This document shows, piece after piece, positions 43,013-56,432 of a stretch of 64,000 bases of DNA (within the stretch, counting starts at the first letter, position 1; each line of letters starts with the position of its first letter). The DNA comes from Myripristis murdjan. Taxonomy: Eukaryota; Chordata; Actinopteri; Holocentriformes; Holocentridae. The position numbers were made by a program, and so were the translations under genes. The notes beneath the pieces were generated by a model, which had not been told where the DNA came from, searched no databases, and was given only the letters and a program-made list of their open reading frames with translations. Location: contig NC_043981.1 in the NCBI RefSeq assembly GCF_902150065.1, positions 11,916,501 to 11,980,500 on the forward strand, in the 5' to 3' direction.

Positions 43013-44300
43013 GATAAAGCTCTGGGTAAAGATGATTAAAATGCTGGGTGGCAGCATTAGTATAATTTAAACAATGATCATGGTATTTAAAATAATTACT
43101 TTTTGTCTATTATCATGATGTCTTTTTCTCCATACAGTAACTGTCTGTAGATGTTATGTAACACATGTCTTGAAATTTTATTAGTCAAGTCAAAGCCAAA
43201 AGGTGGGGAGATCATTTCTACTGTTTCCAGTATTTTTTATTTATTTATTTATTTTTTAAATTGCTCAAACCAGTTTTCCTTGATGTTAAGTTGCAAATTA
43301 ACTAGTGGAAGCAAAGTGAAACTGCATTTGAAATAAGTGAAATGATCTCAACCCGTTGACTCTTCACAGACTTTAAGGCTCCTTGTGAGCAAAGAGACAT
43401 TTCGTGCGATGAATTAATAAGGCAGAGATTGCTAACCCATTTTTTTTATCTCGGTTACTCAGACACGATTCTCCAGTTCCTCTGCGTAGATAAAAGCCGA
43501 CTGTGAAAACGGGCTGTGGTGTTGATGAAGCCAGGCCCGGTTCCTCGAAGTTGGCCCCAAAGTTGTAGTTGGCCGAGCGCCACCCTTGAGGGTGTGGGCG
43601 GCACGGTGGTGGGTGGGCACCCGTTTTGGCAGAAGAGGTGCCAGCTTCCATGCATGAGGTCAATGGCTGGATTCCCACCAATGACTCCAGACTGTTTTTT
43701 TTTTTTTTTTTGCTTGTGACAAAGTCTGGTGTTTTCATAGCAGGGATGTTACGAGACAAAATGCTTCAAAACAGGAAAATGTTGGTATTCCACTAAGAAT
43801 GAATGGAAATCCTGTAAAATCACACTTTTTCCTCCACATTTAACCTTTAACCGGTTTGCCATGGGGGGGAAAAAAGTAAATCTAATGAGAAAGTGGTGCT
43901 AATCCCGTTGATAAGACTCCACGGGAGCGGCTGGGCGAGTGAGTCACGTTTTACTGCCCCTCCCTTTTATTTCACGTCGTCCACATTGCGCCACCTGTCA
44001 GGCCACGAGGTCGCGGGTTCACGGAGGCAGTGCAGTGCTCCGCGCCGAGGCCAGATCTAAGACAACCCCGGCAGAAGCTGAACGTGATCTGGGTCAAAAC
44101 GAAAAAAAAAAAAAAAAGGAGATAAATGTGAACGGCGCATCTGGAAACGGTGGCACCACGACTCAGAGCTGACGGGGCAGATTGTGGATGGTGAAGTCCC
44201 AAAAAACAACAGGAGGAAGTGTGTTTGGGTGGGGCTTTGAATGGCAAAGGGAAGCTAATACTTCCCCCCTCCCTCATCTCATTCTCGCTCATATTCTCCA

Positions 44301-44332
<32 letters not shown>

Positions 44333-47300
44333 ACACACCCCATGTCTGATTGAGACAGCTGTTGCTCACACAGCAGTACAGGGTTACAGTCTCACAGAGG
44401 GGCTTTGTTCTGAAGGGGACGCACACACACACACACTCTCCCTCACACACACACTGTCTCCCCCCCACAGCCTTGAAATGTTTATCTAGAATCTGCCGCC
44501 GTGCAGCACATTTTCGAGTATATCTCTCCTTTTTTGCTGTTTCTTGACTTGTTAATATGAATAAGTGCCTTCATTATGACTGCGCCGTGCCTTTGACCTC
44601 GGCGCAGCGCTGGCAACACCCGTCCCCGCTCTCTGTAACACTCTGTACGGACCACATAATGAGCGAAAGCCCCGTGCCAAGGAGCGAGCGTGCCATCTTG
44701 CTATTTTTTGCTCGGGCAAGAGGGCGGCCGGGCCCTCTGTGAGTTTAAGCTGCTTCACTGGTGGGGGTGATGTTTATGCGACACGAAACATTGTGCTCGT
44801 GTGTGTGTGTGTGTGTGTTTATATGCTTGTCTTCTGCGCCCATGCCTTTTCCATGTGTCCACCTGTGTTTCTGTGCTGCATTCGCGGTGCCATGTTGGAC
44901 GACAAGAGCCACTTTAATACAGAGGTCCATTGGTGAAACAAGAAAAAGTTAATACCGCGTTCATTGCAAAGCCTGTTTTAACAATTTCTTTCCTCTGAAA
45001 CGTTGCAGAACTGTCAAGCGTTATTACCGACGATTCTTCCGTGATGAATTCCTAAAACCCATGCGCCCACACACACGCCGTTTCCTACCCTCGAGCGCGT
45101 GCGACAAAGGAAACGCGAGCGGCTTCCGGCCAATTACAGCCAATTTTTTCCGTCACTGAAATGCCTCACCGTTTGGGACGCCCCGCCAGCTCGCCTGGTA
45201 GAGCGCGTAACACGTATCGCGGTCCTCACCACCGCAGGAAAAAAAGAAAGTAAAGAAATTCAGCATTGTCACAGGCATTCGGCAACCTCGTTTCGTTTGG
45301 CGTGATGCGGTCAATTAGTCCCTGCTGCTTGTTTTTCTGCGATGCATGCACTATAGCTGGGTCAAAAATGAATGACACATCTTGAGCAAGGAAGACAATT
45401 TATTATTGAAGAGGCAATGTCCACAAAAGTACACTTTGTACAGGACGAGAAGCCGTCTCCCCCATTGACTTCCATTCAGGACGCTTCAGGTGTCACGATT
45501 TTACATTTCCTTCTTTATAGAACAGCTTTGACCAAATCCGTCCAGAACCTTCCCTTGGGTTTCCAAGCAACGGAAGCAGAAGGTGATGATGTGTGTGTGT
45601 GGCAACCGTCACTCAAACGTTTGCGTCTCTGACGTCGGAGGAAGATTTCCTCTGTTGACTCTTGCTCGGATGGCAGAGCTTACGTTTGGAGAGCTACGCC
45701 GACGATGACTCACCGAACGCGAACTCGTGTGAACAGATGCCGTCCCGCTTGCCGTCTGCTTTGAGATTTTGCAATTAAACGCCGCAAAGTGTCTGTTTGA
45801 TTCGTTTTCGGAAGCGTGTGATTTGACCGTGGTGGTTCCAACGTTTTTCCCCCTTCCAGCGTGGCTGTCGTGGGAGCCACAGTGACGGATGCGGTGCATG
45901 GATGTGACTTGGTCTCGGTGCTGCTGAGACAGGGACGTCGTGTCATCTTGCATAGCAGCAGCGGCACACACACACACACACACACACACTGATGCATGAT
46001 ACAAGAGCAATGGGACATCACAATGCGCCTCTGTGCCACTTTGTGTGTTCCTGTCCATACGTGTGCTCGTGCATCTGTGCATCCTCCGCGCGTGTCGTGG
46101 AGCGTTGCTGCACCCAACAAGGGCCTAATCTATGGTTAGGGCTCGAATTTAGGGTGGAGGATTAGATCTGGATTAGGATAAAGGTGGTTAAGATGGTTGG
46201 GAATGAGTGTAGTCAGTGGAAGGTCCTCGCAAGGAGAGTAAATAAAAAAATGTGTGTGTGTGTGTGCGTGTCCGTCAGTCCGACAGTCAGCTCGGCGGTG
46301 GCAAAGTGTGGGCATGTTGTCAGCCTCGCTACATTTCCTCTCTCTCAAAGAGACACCCTTCAAGGTGGCGCTGGCCCCGGTCTCACACTATGTGACAAGA
46401 GCTTCTCCCATTCACAGTGATACTGTCTGAGAGTATCTCCCCTGCTTTCAATCCCACTCTCTCTTTTATTCATGCTTCTGCGGGTCTGCCTCCCCCGCGC
46501 ACACACACACACACACACACACACCCTCCGTCCCCTCTGCCTCGTGCTCCTCCAGTCCCTTCATTTGTATTCTATTCTTAGGCGACTCATCCCTCCTTTG
46601 TCGTCCGTTGGCGACTCTTTTTTAATCTCGTCGTATCGCTCCCTCCACCTCCCTTGTTCATCATCCTTCACGGGAGACAATGCTCCTCAGACGATGTCGA
46701 GGTGCGCGCGCCAAGGCCGTGACGATAACGCCGTCAAACTGGCACAAATTAACACACACACACACTCACGCGCTTGCAAAGCGAGAGAGAGAGAGTTGGA
46801 CGGGAGCGAGTCAGCGTTTTTTAATTCACTTAAGTTTGAAGGAGGAAAATCGGTGTAAATTGAGCCAATTTCGGTAAAAGGTTTGCATGTTTAAAAACAA
46901 AAGGATTTAAAAACTGTGTGGGGCTGCATTTGGCAAATAAGACTTTTTATTGCGACTCTTCATTGAAGCTGTTACCGTTTGGCGTTAAGACCCCAGCAAA
47001 CTTCAGAGTGTGACAGCAGCCTCAGCCTTCAGTTTTCATGTCCATCCAACATGGCTTCCTTCCTGCTTTTGCTCCCTCCACACTTCCTGCCACTCCCTGC
47101 GGCCCTTTGTCTAAATCTGGCCTCCATTCTTCCATGCAGCACTTCCCCATAGAAGGGGGGGTTTACTGGTATTCGTTGCAATTCAGTAACAATAACAGTA
47201 ACCTCACACAGGAAGCAGGAAACAAACAGGAACCTGCACCAGAGAGCTGTCATTAGGTGACACACCAAATTGTTGGATGATTACTTTGGAGTACACTTCC

Positions 47301-50300
47301 TGCATAACAGCTTGAAAACATGTAATATATGCACTTTTTAATAACAAAGTGGCATAATTTTAGCATGAAATGGGTTTCCAAGTTTGTAATTGTGGGATTT
47401 TAGTCTGTCTTAATGTACGGTGGTGTTTGCAGAGACAAAGGCGGGACGAATGTGTGTGTGAGTGTGTGTGTGTGTTGTGGGAGCCGGTTAGATTGGTGTT
47501 TTTTTTTGTTGTTTTTTTTTGCTTTTAAGAACATCTGAAGGCCTCTATCTCTCCTGTGACACCAATTAAGATTTTTTTTTTTCATATCTTCAATATTACA
47601 TTTCTAGTATTTCACAGACTCTAATGGTCGACCCACGAGGCCTATTCAACATTTATTAAGGAATTTCAAAAATGCATGCCGTTCGGTCTGAAAATCTGTC
47701 TTTATTTGCCCCGAATTTGGTGTAAAACTTACTTTTGAACATTTCTCTCCGGCCCCTTCGCTCCGCGGATGCGCGTTTCCCGTGGAGGCCCTGCAAACAG
47801 CAACAGGATGACCACCCTAATAACCCGAGCCAATCAGCGCTCAGGAACAAGGCAGCTCCCCGCTTCCCGTTCCTGTTTGGGATGCGGGGGGATATCGGTG
47901 TCACGCAGACGGTGGAGAAACAAACACCGTCTGCCCTTTCCCCCTAATGCCGTCCATACATCATCCACCTCAGGTTAATCACCAGCCGCGGCGGCGTGCA
48001 GGGAGCTGCCGGGTGTCCTTACCCTAACACAACCTTAAATAAACATACGGCGGGCTGCTCCTTAACCCCGCAGGATTAAAGTGTGTATGGGGAGAGTGGT
48101 GGAGGAGGAGGAGGAGGAGGAGGAAGGGGGGGGGGGGTAATCCTGCTTTTACCTCAGATCTCAGCTTCGGCCAGCCCTCGTCTTCTGTCTCGGCCTCAGA
48201 CCATAAAACAAGGCGGGCCAAAGACGGCCATTAAGCATTCTCCTCTCGCCGCTGGCGGGCAACGTGAAGCACTTTGCCAATTCACCTTGCCCCCTAATGG
48301 ATGACGAGTGATATTACGTTATGAACTGCTCTCTCCCCCCCCCCCCACCTCTCCTTCTCACTCTCTCCTCCTCTTTCCCCACTTCTCCTCGCTCTCAACT
48401 CTCCCTCTTCCTCTTCCTCTCTCAGGTTCCCCTTCCGTCCCCGTCACCGTGACAACCAACAGGCACAAGGTGGAGGTGCACGAGTCGGCAGGTGAGAGAG
48501 GAAGGAAAAAACCGGCAGGTCTTTGGTCTGTCATGTGTCAGTTTTGCTCATTTTTGCTCATTTTCTCAAGTTTCCTGTGCAGTTTTTCCAAAGCCAAGTG
48601 GTTAGAAATCCCATTTGTAAAAAAAAAAAAAATCTGTGCTGCTGTTTTTCATTCTGCCACGAAATATCTCGCCACCCCCTGTGCTGCAGACGCGGTGCTG
48701 TCCTGCATGTTCCGCACGGAGAAGGACCAGAACCCGCGCATCGAGTGGAAGAAGAAGGGGAAGGACGTCTCCTTCGTCTACTACGAGGGACAGTTCAGAG
48801 GTGAGAACGCTGCCCCCGTCCCTCTCTTTATCCCCTCTCTCGGTCGCCAGCCCTGGCACACAAACTTCGCCCGGCATTTGGTTTAATCTGCTTGGAGGAC
48901 CAGATGGGCGGTGTTTTCCACACGGGACGTTTGGCTGTGCCTGTAAGAGGAAAAATCGCACCAAAATATTCAACCTGTTCCCCCTACCCTTCATGATTGA
49001 TGTCGTTTAACGGGTGACAGGCTGTTAAATATTTTCTCAAATGCATCAAGACTTAAAAAATGCCTTTGTTCCGTCTCTTCCCCTTAATTGGCGGCTCATG
49101 ACTGAAGTTGGGGTGAGGGGTGAAATGAATAAAGAGTCGCAGCCCTCGCCGGATCGAGCTGTTTTCTTTGAACGCGCTCATGTTTGCAAAATTTTGGCCG
49201 CTGAGACGAAACGCTGAAACACTCAAACTGCGACCTCCGATCCTTTCCTTTCTGAGAAATCGACACTTTGGAGACTCAGGGTTTTAACATTTAACTTCGG
49301 TTTGGTGCCGCATCACTCCACCTTTCTCCAAAAATGTGTTCTAAAGTCAGAGAAGTGGCGATGATGGGGGGTTTGCATGAGAAAAACAGTTGTTTCCCGG
49401 TTTAACTACCGTCCAAGGGTGCGAGGCGAGCAAGGCACTTAACCCCCGACTGCTGCTGTGTTGCTGCCCAGTGGCCTCCAGTAAAGGAAAGTAATTGCTC
49501 CTGGCAGCTCGGCGGTGCTCGGCAAACCTCACCAACACCATAATCGTTGTTTTGACCTTTTTTTTTCTCTCTTGATCGTGAACTCCAGGTCCGTTTGAAG
49601 GGCGGGCGAGCATCGACGGGGCGACGGTGACCCTGCACAAGGTGACGCAGAAGGACGCCGGCGAGTACCGATGCGAGATCAGCGCTCCCCTCGACTCGGT
49701 CACCCTGGGAGAGACCAACGTCACGCTCAAAGTCCTCGGTACGACTCGCAGGGAACACCGCCGCTACAACGAGGAAACGTTTGAGGCAAAATCAAAAGAC
49801 CAACAGAGCCGAGTTTGAAGAGCAAATTTTGGAAGGCTGTCCTGTTGGCCAGTAAACATGTCCAGTTATGGCCTGCGAATCCATAATTTAAAGAAGGAAC
49901 TCATTAACTCAATGCACCTAACGTGGCCAGGTTTATTTCTGGAAGCGTTTCAGGCGAGAAATCACATATTCACCGGCTGTGCAGAGCTTTTTTTAGCCGC
50001 AACGGTCGGCATTTCTGCGACGTATGCCTCGCATTTTCCTCGTTCACACACTCTCACAGTTCAGTGTCTTGCTCAAGGACACTTGGACGCGCTCTCTGGA
50101 GGAGACGGGGATTAAATAAGGAACCCGACCGCTCTGCCTCCTGAGAGCTTTACCTCCCTGCGCCTGATTCGTTCAGTTCCTGTGAAAATGAGGTGACGGG
50201 AGTGCAGTTCCAGGTGGTTCAAAGCAGGGTGTCATATTTTTCACTAATTTCATGTCACTTTGACGTCTCTCTCCTTCACCAAACTGCCAGACGTATCCTC

Positions 50301-51262
50301 ACATTATTAAAGAGCAGTTACCTTTTAGCTTTGAAGTTGTCCAGCCTGCCGATCTCACACACACCAAGTTTATTATTCACTTATTCACTTCCATTATTCA
50401 GCGTCTTGCTCAAGGACATTTTAGAAGGACGGTCATTTTAACCCAGATACATGGGTTGAAGGACAGATTTAGTATCTTTATGTCGATATTGGTATCCCTT
50501 TATGTAAATGGCGTCTGATTTTACATTGTTCCTATGTGACAAACAACTCGACTGTCACAGAGGTGAGCCGAAACAACCCGGATGAGGTGTTTGTCCCAGG
50601 TTTCTTCTCCTTCTCACGCTCTCCTCTCCTCCAGTGCCCCCACAGATCCCGTCGTGTGAAATCCCCACCTCGGCGTTGACGGGCTCCGCCGTGCAGCTGC
50701 GCTGTCGGGACCGCCAGAGCATCCCACCCGCCACGTACTCCTGGTACAAGGACAACCAGCCAATCAGCCCCCCGCGCCACGCCAACGCCACATATCTGAT
50801 CAACTCACACACCGGCATACTGGTGAGGGAGTGTGGGCGAGCCGGGGAGGGAGGGGGAGAAGGAGTGTGTGTGTGTGCTTTTGCAGGCGTGTGTGAAACA
50901 TTGATTTCTAGCACTATTACCTCTCATCAAACACAAAGAAGAGAGGTTTCCACTGGGTTTGGTGTGTGAAGGAAGACGTGTTGATTCATGAAAAAGAAAG
51001 TTTCACGGCACTCTTGAGGCAAAAAAAAATTTAAATAAATAAAAAGCCTTTATTTCATGGCTAGTAGAGACGAATTTAAACAACAAAACAGTGTTTCAGG
51101 AGTGACTGCTCTCATCTTTTCTTCTTCCCCCCCGTCGCTCCTTCAGGAATTCAAGGCGGTGGCCAAAGAGGACACGGGCCGGTACAGCTGCCTCGCATCC
51201 AACGGGGTGGGAACGGCCAAGATGTGTAAGGGCAACCACATGACAATAGGTAACTCAGTTTG

Positions 51263-51310
<48 letters not shown>

Positions 51311-52672
51311 TGTCCATCCACATCTCATCTTCCCTCCTCCTGCGCACCTTTCAACACGAGAGAAAATCAGAGAGGCAGTGGAGGGGAAGAGCCCACTAAA
51401 CCTATTCTGCCCACTTTCTAAATTATGAAATGGAGCGTCCTCGGATAAAAGTTTGGTCATGAATTCGAGGGCTCCGTTTTTAAAACATTATACGGCCATT
51501 TTTTGGGTCAAAATTGTTCCTGATGTGTATTGCTCACTCAACATAATTACATCCTCTAAAACATGAATGTAAACCTCCTCGGCTGCCTATTAAATTACAT
51601 TGTGTAACGTGCTTTACTTTCATGCCGGCGCTCATTTCATCAAAGTCATATTTTTCCAAATGATTTTTCAATGAAACTCGTACATTTCACAATATGTGTC
51701 GGGATCAGACGGATGCAAGTCAAATGAAAGAAATGGTTTGTTTGCGTTGGCTGTGTGGCTTATGATGATCAGCGACTGGAATCCATAGATTTTCCCACTT
51801 TGTTTTTCTGTTCGCCGCTCCGTCGCGGGAGCCGATGCCCCCTTTATCTGCGCGGATGATGGATTGAAATGTATCTCCCCGCGCTCAATAGCACAAATCC
51901 AATCAAACGGAGCAGGGAAAGGAGTGTTTCTCTCCATCTGTCTTCTTCGTCGTGATGAAAACTGATCATAACTCAGTCTCGCCGTTCCACCTGTCTGACC
52001 CCCAACTCCTCCTCCCCTTCATTTCACTCTCACCTCCTCCTCCTCCTCCTCCTCCTCTCTCGTATTTACAGAGGACATTAACGTCACAGCTGTGGTGGCG
52101 ACGGTGGTGGTGATCGCCTTGGTCATCGTCGTCTGCGGATGCGGGGGATTCCTCTTGCACCGCAACGGATTCTTCAGCCGTGAGTTTGTCCGCTCTGCCT
52201 CTCACACACCATTTTTTTTTTATCCTGATACACACACTGTCTGCTTACGTAATGCATGACCAGTGTTTTTTTTTTTTTTTTTTTTTTTGCTTTCTCGAAA
52301 ACGTACACTCACCCTGTCTTTTCTTGTCCATTGTCCTCCCCGACCCATCCATCAGCAGGGCACAGAGGAAGGTAAGAGCTCTGTGATTACATTAACATTG
52401 ATGTGAACCAACACAGAACCACACTAATATTGGACATAGTGGGGTTCGCTGAGGGACTGAGGGACGGCGGTGGGGGGGGGGGGGGTTGCTGTTGCAGGAC
52501 ATCAGACTGCGTGTCTGCGTCTGTGTGCTGAGTCAGGACTGTATAGAGTGACAGCTGTGTCTGTGTGTGTGTGTGTGTGGGTGTGTGTGTGTGTGTGTGG
52601 GGTTGAACCTCAGCAGCGCCTGGGTTTCTACTCATCAGTGATGGGCGCCAACAGATGCACAAACGATGGGAA

Positions 52673-52707
<35 letters not shown>

Positions 52708-55700
52708 GTTGCCATTTCCGAGATGCACATCTGTTGTAAATCCATCAAAATTGAGCCACACAGATGAAGGAACAGCACAGACAGTCCAAGAAGGAGGAAT
52801 ATTCTGTACCCCATGAAATTAGTACAGCATCATTATGTAATAATTATTGGCCGTTAATCAGCGAGCAACAAAATATTGGCAGTAGAAAGAATTACAGGCA
52901 ATCACACAGATGGGATGGATAATTTGAAATGGATTATTCAGAGATAGAAGGGATTCAAGAAAGAGAAGTTGTTTGCGACGGGGCGGGAGGGGGGCTGGCG
53001 GAGCGGACCGGCGTGCATTGCATTTCCAGACGGCTCCTAATATAACTGGGCCTGTTTCACAAAAACACCAGAGTGGGCGTCATGACGCTTTGATGCCAGG
53101 CCAGCTATTAAAGCCAGGGAACGCAGAGAGAGGAATGTGCGTCCTCTTGGTGACTTGCCTAACTGACTTAAAGTTATTCGATTATTGGCTTATTATTGTG
53201 CGCCGTTAGATGCAGAGTCATTGTAGAAACTCTCCTTGAAGCCGATGCAAAAGCTCTTTGTCTAGGTTCAAGTCTGACGCTTATCCCACTGAGCTAACTG
53301 GAGCTGTCAGTGTCAACTTCCTATTTATAGAACAGGCTTCTTCACAAAGACTCGGAGACAATGCGACATGATTTCTGATGCACCAATAGTAGGCACAAGT
53401 TAATGGAGTAGAGAGGCAGATCTGGGATGTGGCTCTGCCTTCTGGAGGAGAGTGACTTGAAGTGGTCGGCTCACCGTATAGACGCTGATCAGCGTTCAGG
53501 TTCAGCCTTTTTCCTCGGATGCTGCAATAAGGGATGAGACAGGGGCTGTGCTCAGAAGTAACTGTGCAGCAGGTCGGGCTGGTTATTAGTGACACTTTAA
53601 TAAGTAAAGAGCTCAGTCCTGCTGAAGTGTCCTTGAGCAAAATACCACCAAACTGTTCCCAGCACTCTGATCCCTGTGGGGAAATGTTGATATGTAAATG
53701 TCTCAGATACACAAAGTATACTACCGCATTTAAAGTGTGTTTACATTTTTTTTTATTTTAGTCACCCTCTTTGGATTCTACAAGTAATTCCAATAATAAA
53801 ATAACAATGAGAAAATGATGGTGATCAATCTAATAACTAAGTAAAAGCAAGTTTATAAAAGTGTTTTTCTTGGGAGTATGTTAGTGCTGAAACAATTTTT
53901 CAGTTAATCAAATGAGTAGAAATCTATTGGTGTTTTTACTTGATAAATTAGACTGTTAGAATAAATCTATTGGTGTTTTTACTTGATAAATTACTTATAA
54001 ATTACTAAAATAATTAATCAAGTGTCAGAATGATTAATATGTGCTGGTTCCAGCTTCAGTATGATCACTTAATTGCCAACATTTGCTTACTTCTCTCTGT
54101 TCACATCATTATAAAATTAATTTGGAGACATTGCTTTGGGCTCTGCTCAGTTTCGATAAGCATTTTTCATTATTTTTGAAACTGTGTTGACTAAATAATT
54201 CATCGGAAAATAGTTACTTCAATCAGCAATGAAAATAATCATTATTTCCAATCATGTAATGTATGAGTGTATTGTACAGAGAACAAAAAGGGACCTAAAA
54301 TCGAACCTTGGGGAACACCAGATGTAAGATGTATGGTTTTCCCCATAGCCAGATCAGACCAGACTTTTGAATGTAACCACTTGAGAAGGTGATGTACAGT
54401 TCAGTGTCTTGCTCAAGGGCACAGGCAGTTGCTGAGATCTAATCCGAAGGAGACTCTCTCGTTACAAAGGTCTCTTGTACAAAACAAATCGCTCGCTTTG
54501 GATAGAGAATGAGTGCACCGGGGGTTTTGGATTGCTGCATGAGATTGGCTCCCCACTTGACGTGCTCACACCTCAGAATTGGCTGCATGGTCTGCACAGC
54601 GCCGCAAGTGGTAACTTCCCTAAAAAAAAAAAAAAAACAAGCATGGTGTGCAGTGTGAATCCTTATTGACCCCTGTGTTGAATTCTGACCTTTTAAAGCA
54701 AACATGAACTTTGGCAGAGTGTTGGGTTGTACAGTCACCTGGATGAGATATGAGCCCACATGGTGATGAAATATCCTCATAAGTTGCTCTGTGCTGTGTT
54801 GGTGTCTCTCCATTCACTTCCATTGTGCAGGAAAATAGGTCCCAAAATGACACTTTTAGCATGTAAACAAACATGAAAACCGTTTTTGTTTTTGTTCATG
54901 TAATTAAAATTAAATGTGAAAGTACCATCAGGGCATTTCTTCCTGGCGTACGGTTACTTTATGGAAGTTACTTGCAGACACTACCTGCCAAATAGGAAAA
55001 CAACAAGAGCAGAGATGTTTAATTTCCTCAAAAACTGCCATAACACATCCAGGTGACTATGCAACCCAATACTCGACCAAAGTTCTGCTTGAAAAAAACA
55101 TCAAAACTGACCGTTGACCCCTACAGGTCATTTTGGATCTCCCAGTGTCACGGTGCATCCCACATCAGCAGCCAAACCCTGCACAGAACTGAGGACACGT
55201 GAGTGTGACGCTTAGACAGGCTGACAGACAGATGAGGTACAGCAGACAGACAAGCAGAGCAGGAGTTAGACACTGACTGCCATGAGAAGATTGAGAGTGT
55301 GTGTGTGTGTGTGTGTTTGTGTTTGTGCGCGCGTGGGTGGTTGGATTTGTGCATGTGTCCTGACTTGGAACGAGGACCATTGGGTTTATCGAATGTCCCG
55401 TCTGAGACGCTGAACCACAATTTCCTCACGCATCACTCTCTCCAGTTTATTACTGTTCCACTCAGTCACTCAGGGCTCAGGGAAGCAGGCTTTCCTCTTT
55501 ACCCAGTGGGAGGGTTGCCATGTATGATGTGCATTATTTATACAGGGCAAGATATGACTCAGGATACAGCTGTCCGCCTCGTGTTTCTTCTCTTCTTTGT
55601 GCTGGTGTCAAACTGTCCGATGCGCTTATGATGTCTTTGTCTTTCAGGTCCAATGTCAACTACATCCCTCCGCCCCAAGAAGTAAGTGCATTTTTTCTTT

Positions 55701-55743
<43 letters not shown>

Positions 55744-56090
55744 CTGTACCTCCTTTGCTCCGTCTCTGTCTCTCTCTCTCTCATGTTGGTTGATGGGCAG
55801 TGAGTGGTGACACGAGCAAAACGCTGACTTAAGCACGAGCCGCTCACACATTACTTAATGAATGTCACCGCATTTCGGATCGAAATCATTACACCATCAC
55901 CCCGAGCCGTTATTAAGAGCTATAATTCTGGTGGAGTTTAAAGAATTGCAAGACTGCAAACTGTGATGTATGCATTGTAGATTGTCTGGGAAAACAATTC
56001 AATACAAAATATTTAATTCTCTCTCTCTCTCTGTTTGTTTCTCTCCGTCAGCCCCAGGATTTTAAACACACCCAGTCATTCATGCTCTGA
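42886..56090 (+). CDS. jam2: jam2, junctional adhesion molecule 2 (JAM-B)
   Basis: Single-pass adhesion receptor with two Ig domains, at cell junctions; JAM-B binds JAM-C in vertebrates and takes part in myoblast fusion in zebrafish. Ten exons: 42886-42934, 48426-48491, 48690-48800, 49589-49738, 50635-50822, 51147-51249, 52072-52179, 52356 or 52359 to 52371, 55648-55681, 56052-56090. GT-AG throughout, giving 287 or 286 aa. Signal peptide about 1-17; V-type Ig with C44, W58 and C104; the JAM dimer motif RIE (55-57); second Ig with C149, W162 and C203 plus the JAM-typical C133 and C215. N-glycosylation sequons at N119, N176 and N226; membrane span about 227-251; the tail ends DFKHTQSFML, a PDZ-binding end like JAM2 FKHTKSFII. 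Which teleost paralogue (jam2a or jam2b) is unknown. Confidence 0.94.
42935..48425 (+). other. jam2 intron 1 (5.5 kb)
   Basis: No second gene found. It contains a CT tract (42979-43010), CA tracts (44301-44339, 45966-45990, 46499-46524), T runs (43695-43711, 44102-44116) and a SINE fragment at 45186. Confidence 0.7.
45186..45238 (+). repeat. tRNA-derived SINE head fragment
   Basis: CCAGCTCGCCTGGTAGAGCG resembles the 5' end of fish tRNA-derived SINEs (A box TRGCNNAGYNGG), followed by GGTCCTCACCACCGCAGG. There is no full cloverleaf, so it is not a tRNA gene. Confidence 0.5.
49400..49470 (+). repeat. SINE fragment in jam2 intron 3
   Basis: GAGCAAGGCACTTAACCCCC, followed by GACTGCTGCTGTGTTGCTGC, matches the common fish SINE body 'gagcaaggcacttaacccc'. 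Confidence 0.5.
50058..50135 (-). repeat. SINE fragment, reverse, in jam2 intron 4
   Basis: CAGTGTCTTGCTCAAGGACA is the reverse complement of 'tgtccttgagcaagacactg', followed by GGAACCCGACC-like B-box remains. A second, shorter copy starts at 50400 (GCGTCTTGCTCAAGGACATT). Confidence 0.5.
51260..51310 (+). repeat. GT microsatellite beside a jam2 donor
   Basis: GT dinucleotides begin about 10 bases after the donor of jam2 exon 6 (51250). Another GT tract is at 52556-52600, and a T run of about 31 at 52675-52705, both in intron 8. Confidence 0.85.
53262..53305 (-). repeat. tRNA-like SINE head, reverse
   Basis: The reverse complement reads GTTAGCTCAGTGGGATAAGC, then GACTTGAACCTAGAC, with A- and B-box-like parts. 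At 53611-53640, CTGCTGAAGTGTCCTTGAGC is a SINE body motif on the other strand, and 54396-54425 holds another reverse copy. These are remains in jam2 intron 8. Confidence 0.45.
53921..53993 (+). repeat. 30-bp direct repeat, period 43
   Basis: The same 30 bases, beginning AATCTATTGGTGTTTTTACT, occur at 53921-53950 and 53964-53993 with no mismatch. This is a simple local duplication in jam2 intron 8. Confidence 0.9.
55703..55741 (+). repeat. CT microsatellite after jam2 exon 9
   Basis: About 39 bases of CT begin some 20 bases after the exon 9 donor. A second pyrimidine tract precedes the exon 10 acceptor (56016-56048). Confidence 0.85.
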
Positions 56091-56432
56091 GAAGCTGGCC
56101 TTCCTCCCTGAAAATTTATCACCCTCGTGATAAGGTGCCAACACTGGATTCTTTTGTTTCTGGACTCATAAGGAGCTCTTCAGTGCCCGGTGCAGACACA
56201 ACGCTAATTTCAGTCTCTTTTTTTTTCTTTCTCTACCGTTCCTTTGGACGGGTAGCGACAAAAACAGTTCTGCAAGGCTTCTTATCCTCTTGCTTTGTGG
56301 TGTGGGTAGCTCCTGCCATTGACGTGTTCTGTTCATGTGGGATTAAGTACAGTTACATGGCACTCTGCCCCCCTCTGGTGGTGAGATGTTGAAATTCCAC
56401 TTGATCTTTTCTGGATGATCCAGGGATTAGAG

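Noticed and set aside
48308-48886. 192-codon plus frame over jam2 exons 2 and 3
   Set aside because: Runs through introns by chance; the real product uses the spliced exons 48426-48491 and 48690-48800.
53262-53305. Possible tRNA gene
   Set aside because: Only A- and B-box-like pieces of a SINE head; no acceptor stem or anticodon arm could be drawn.
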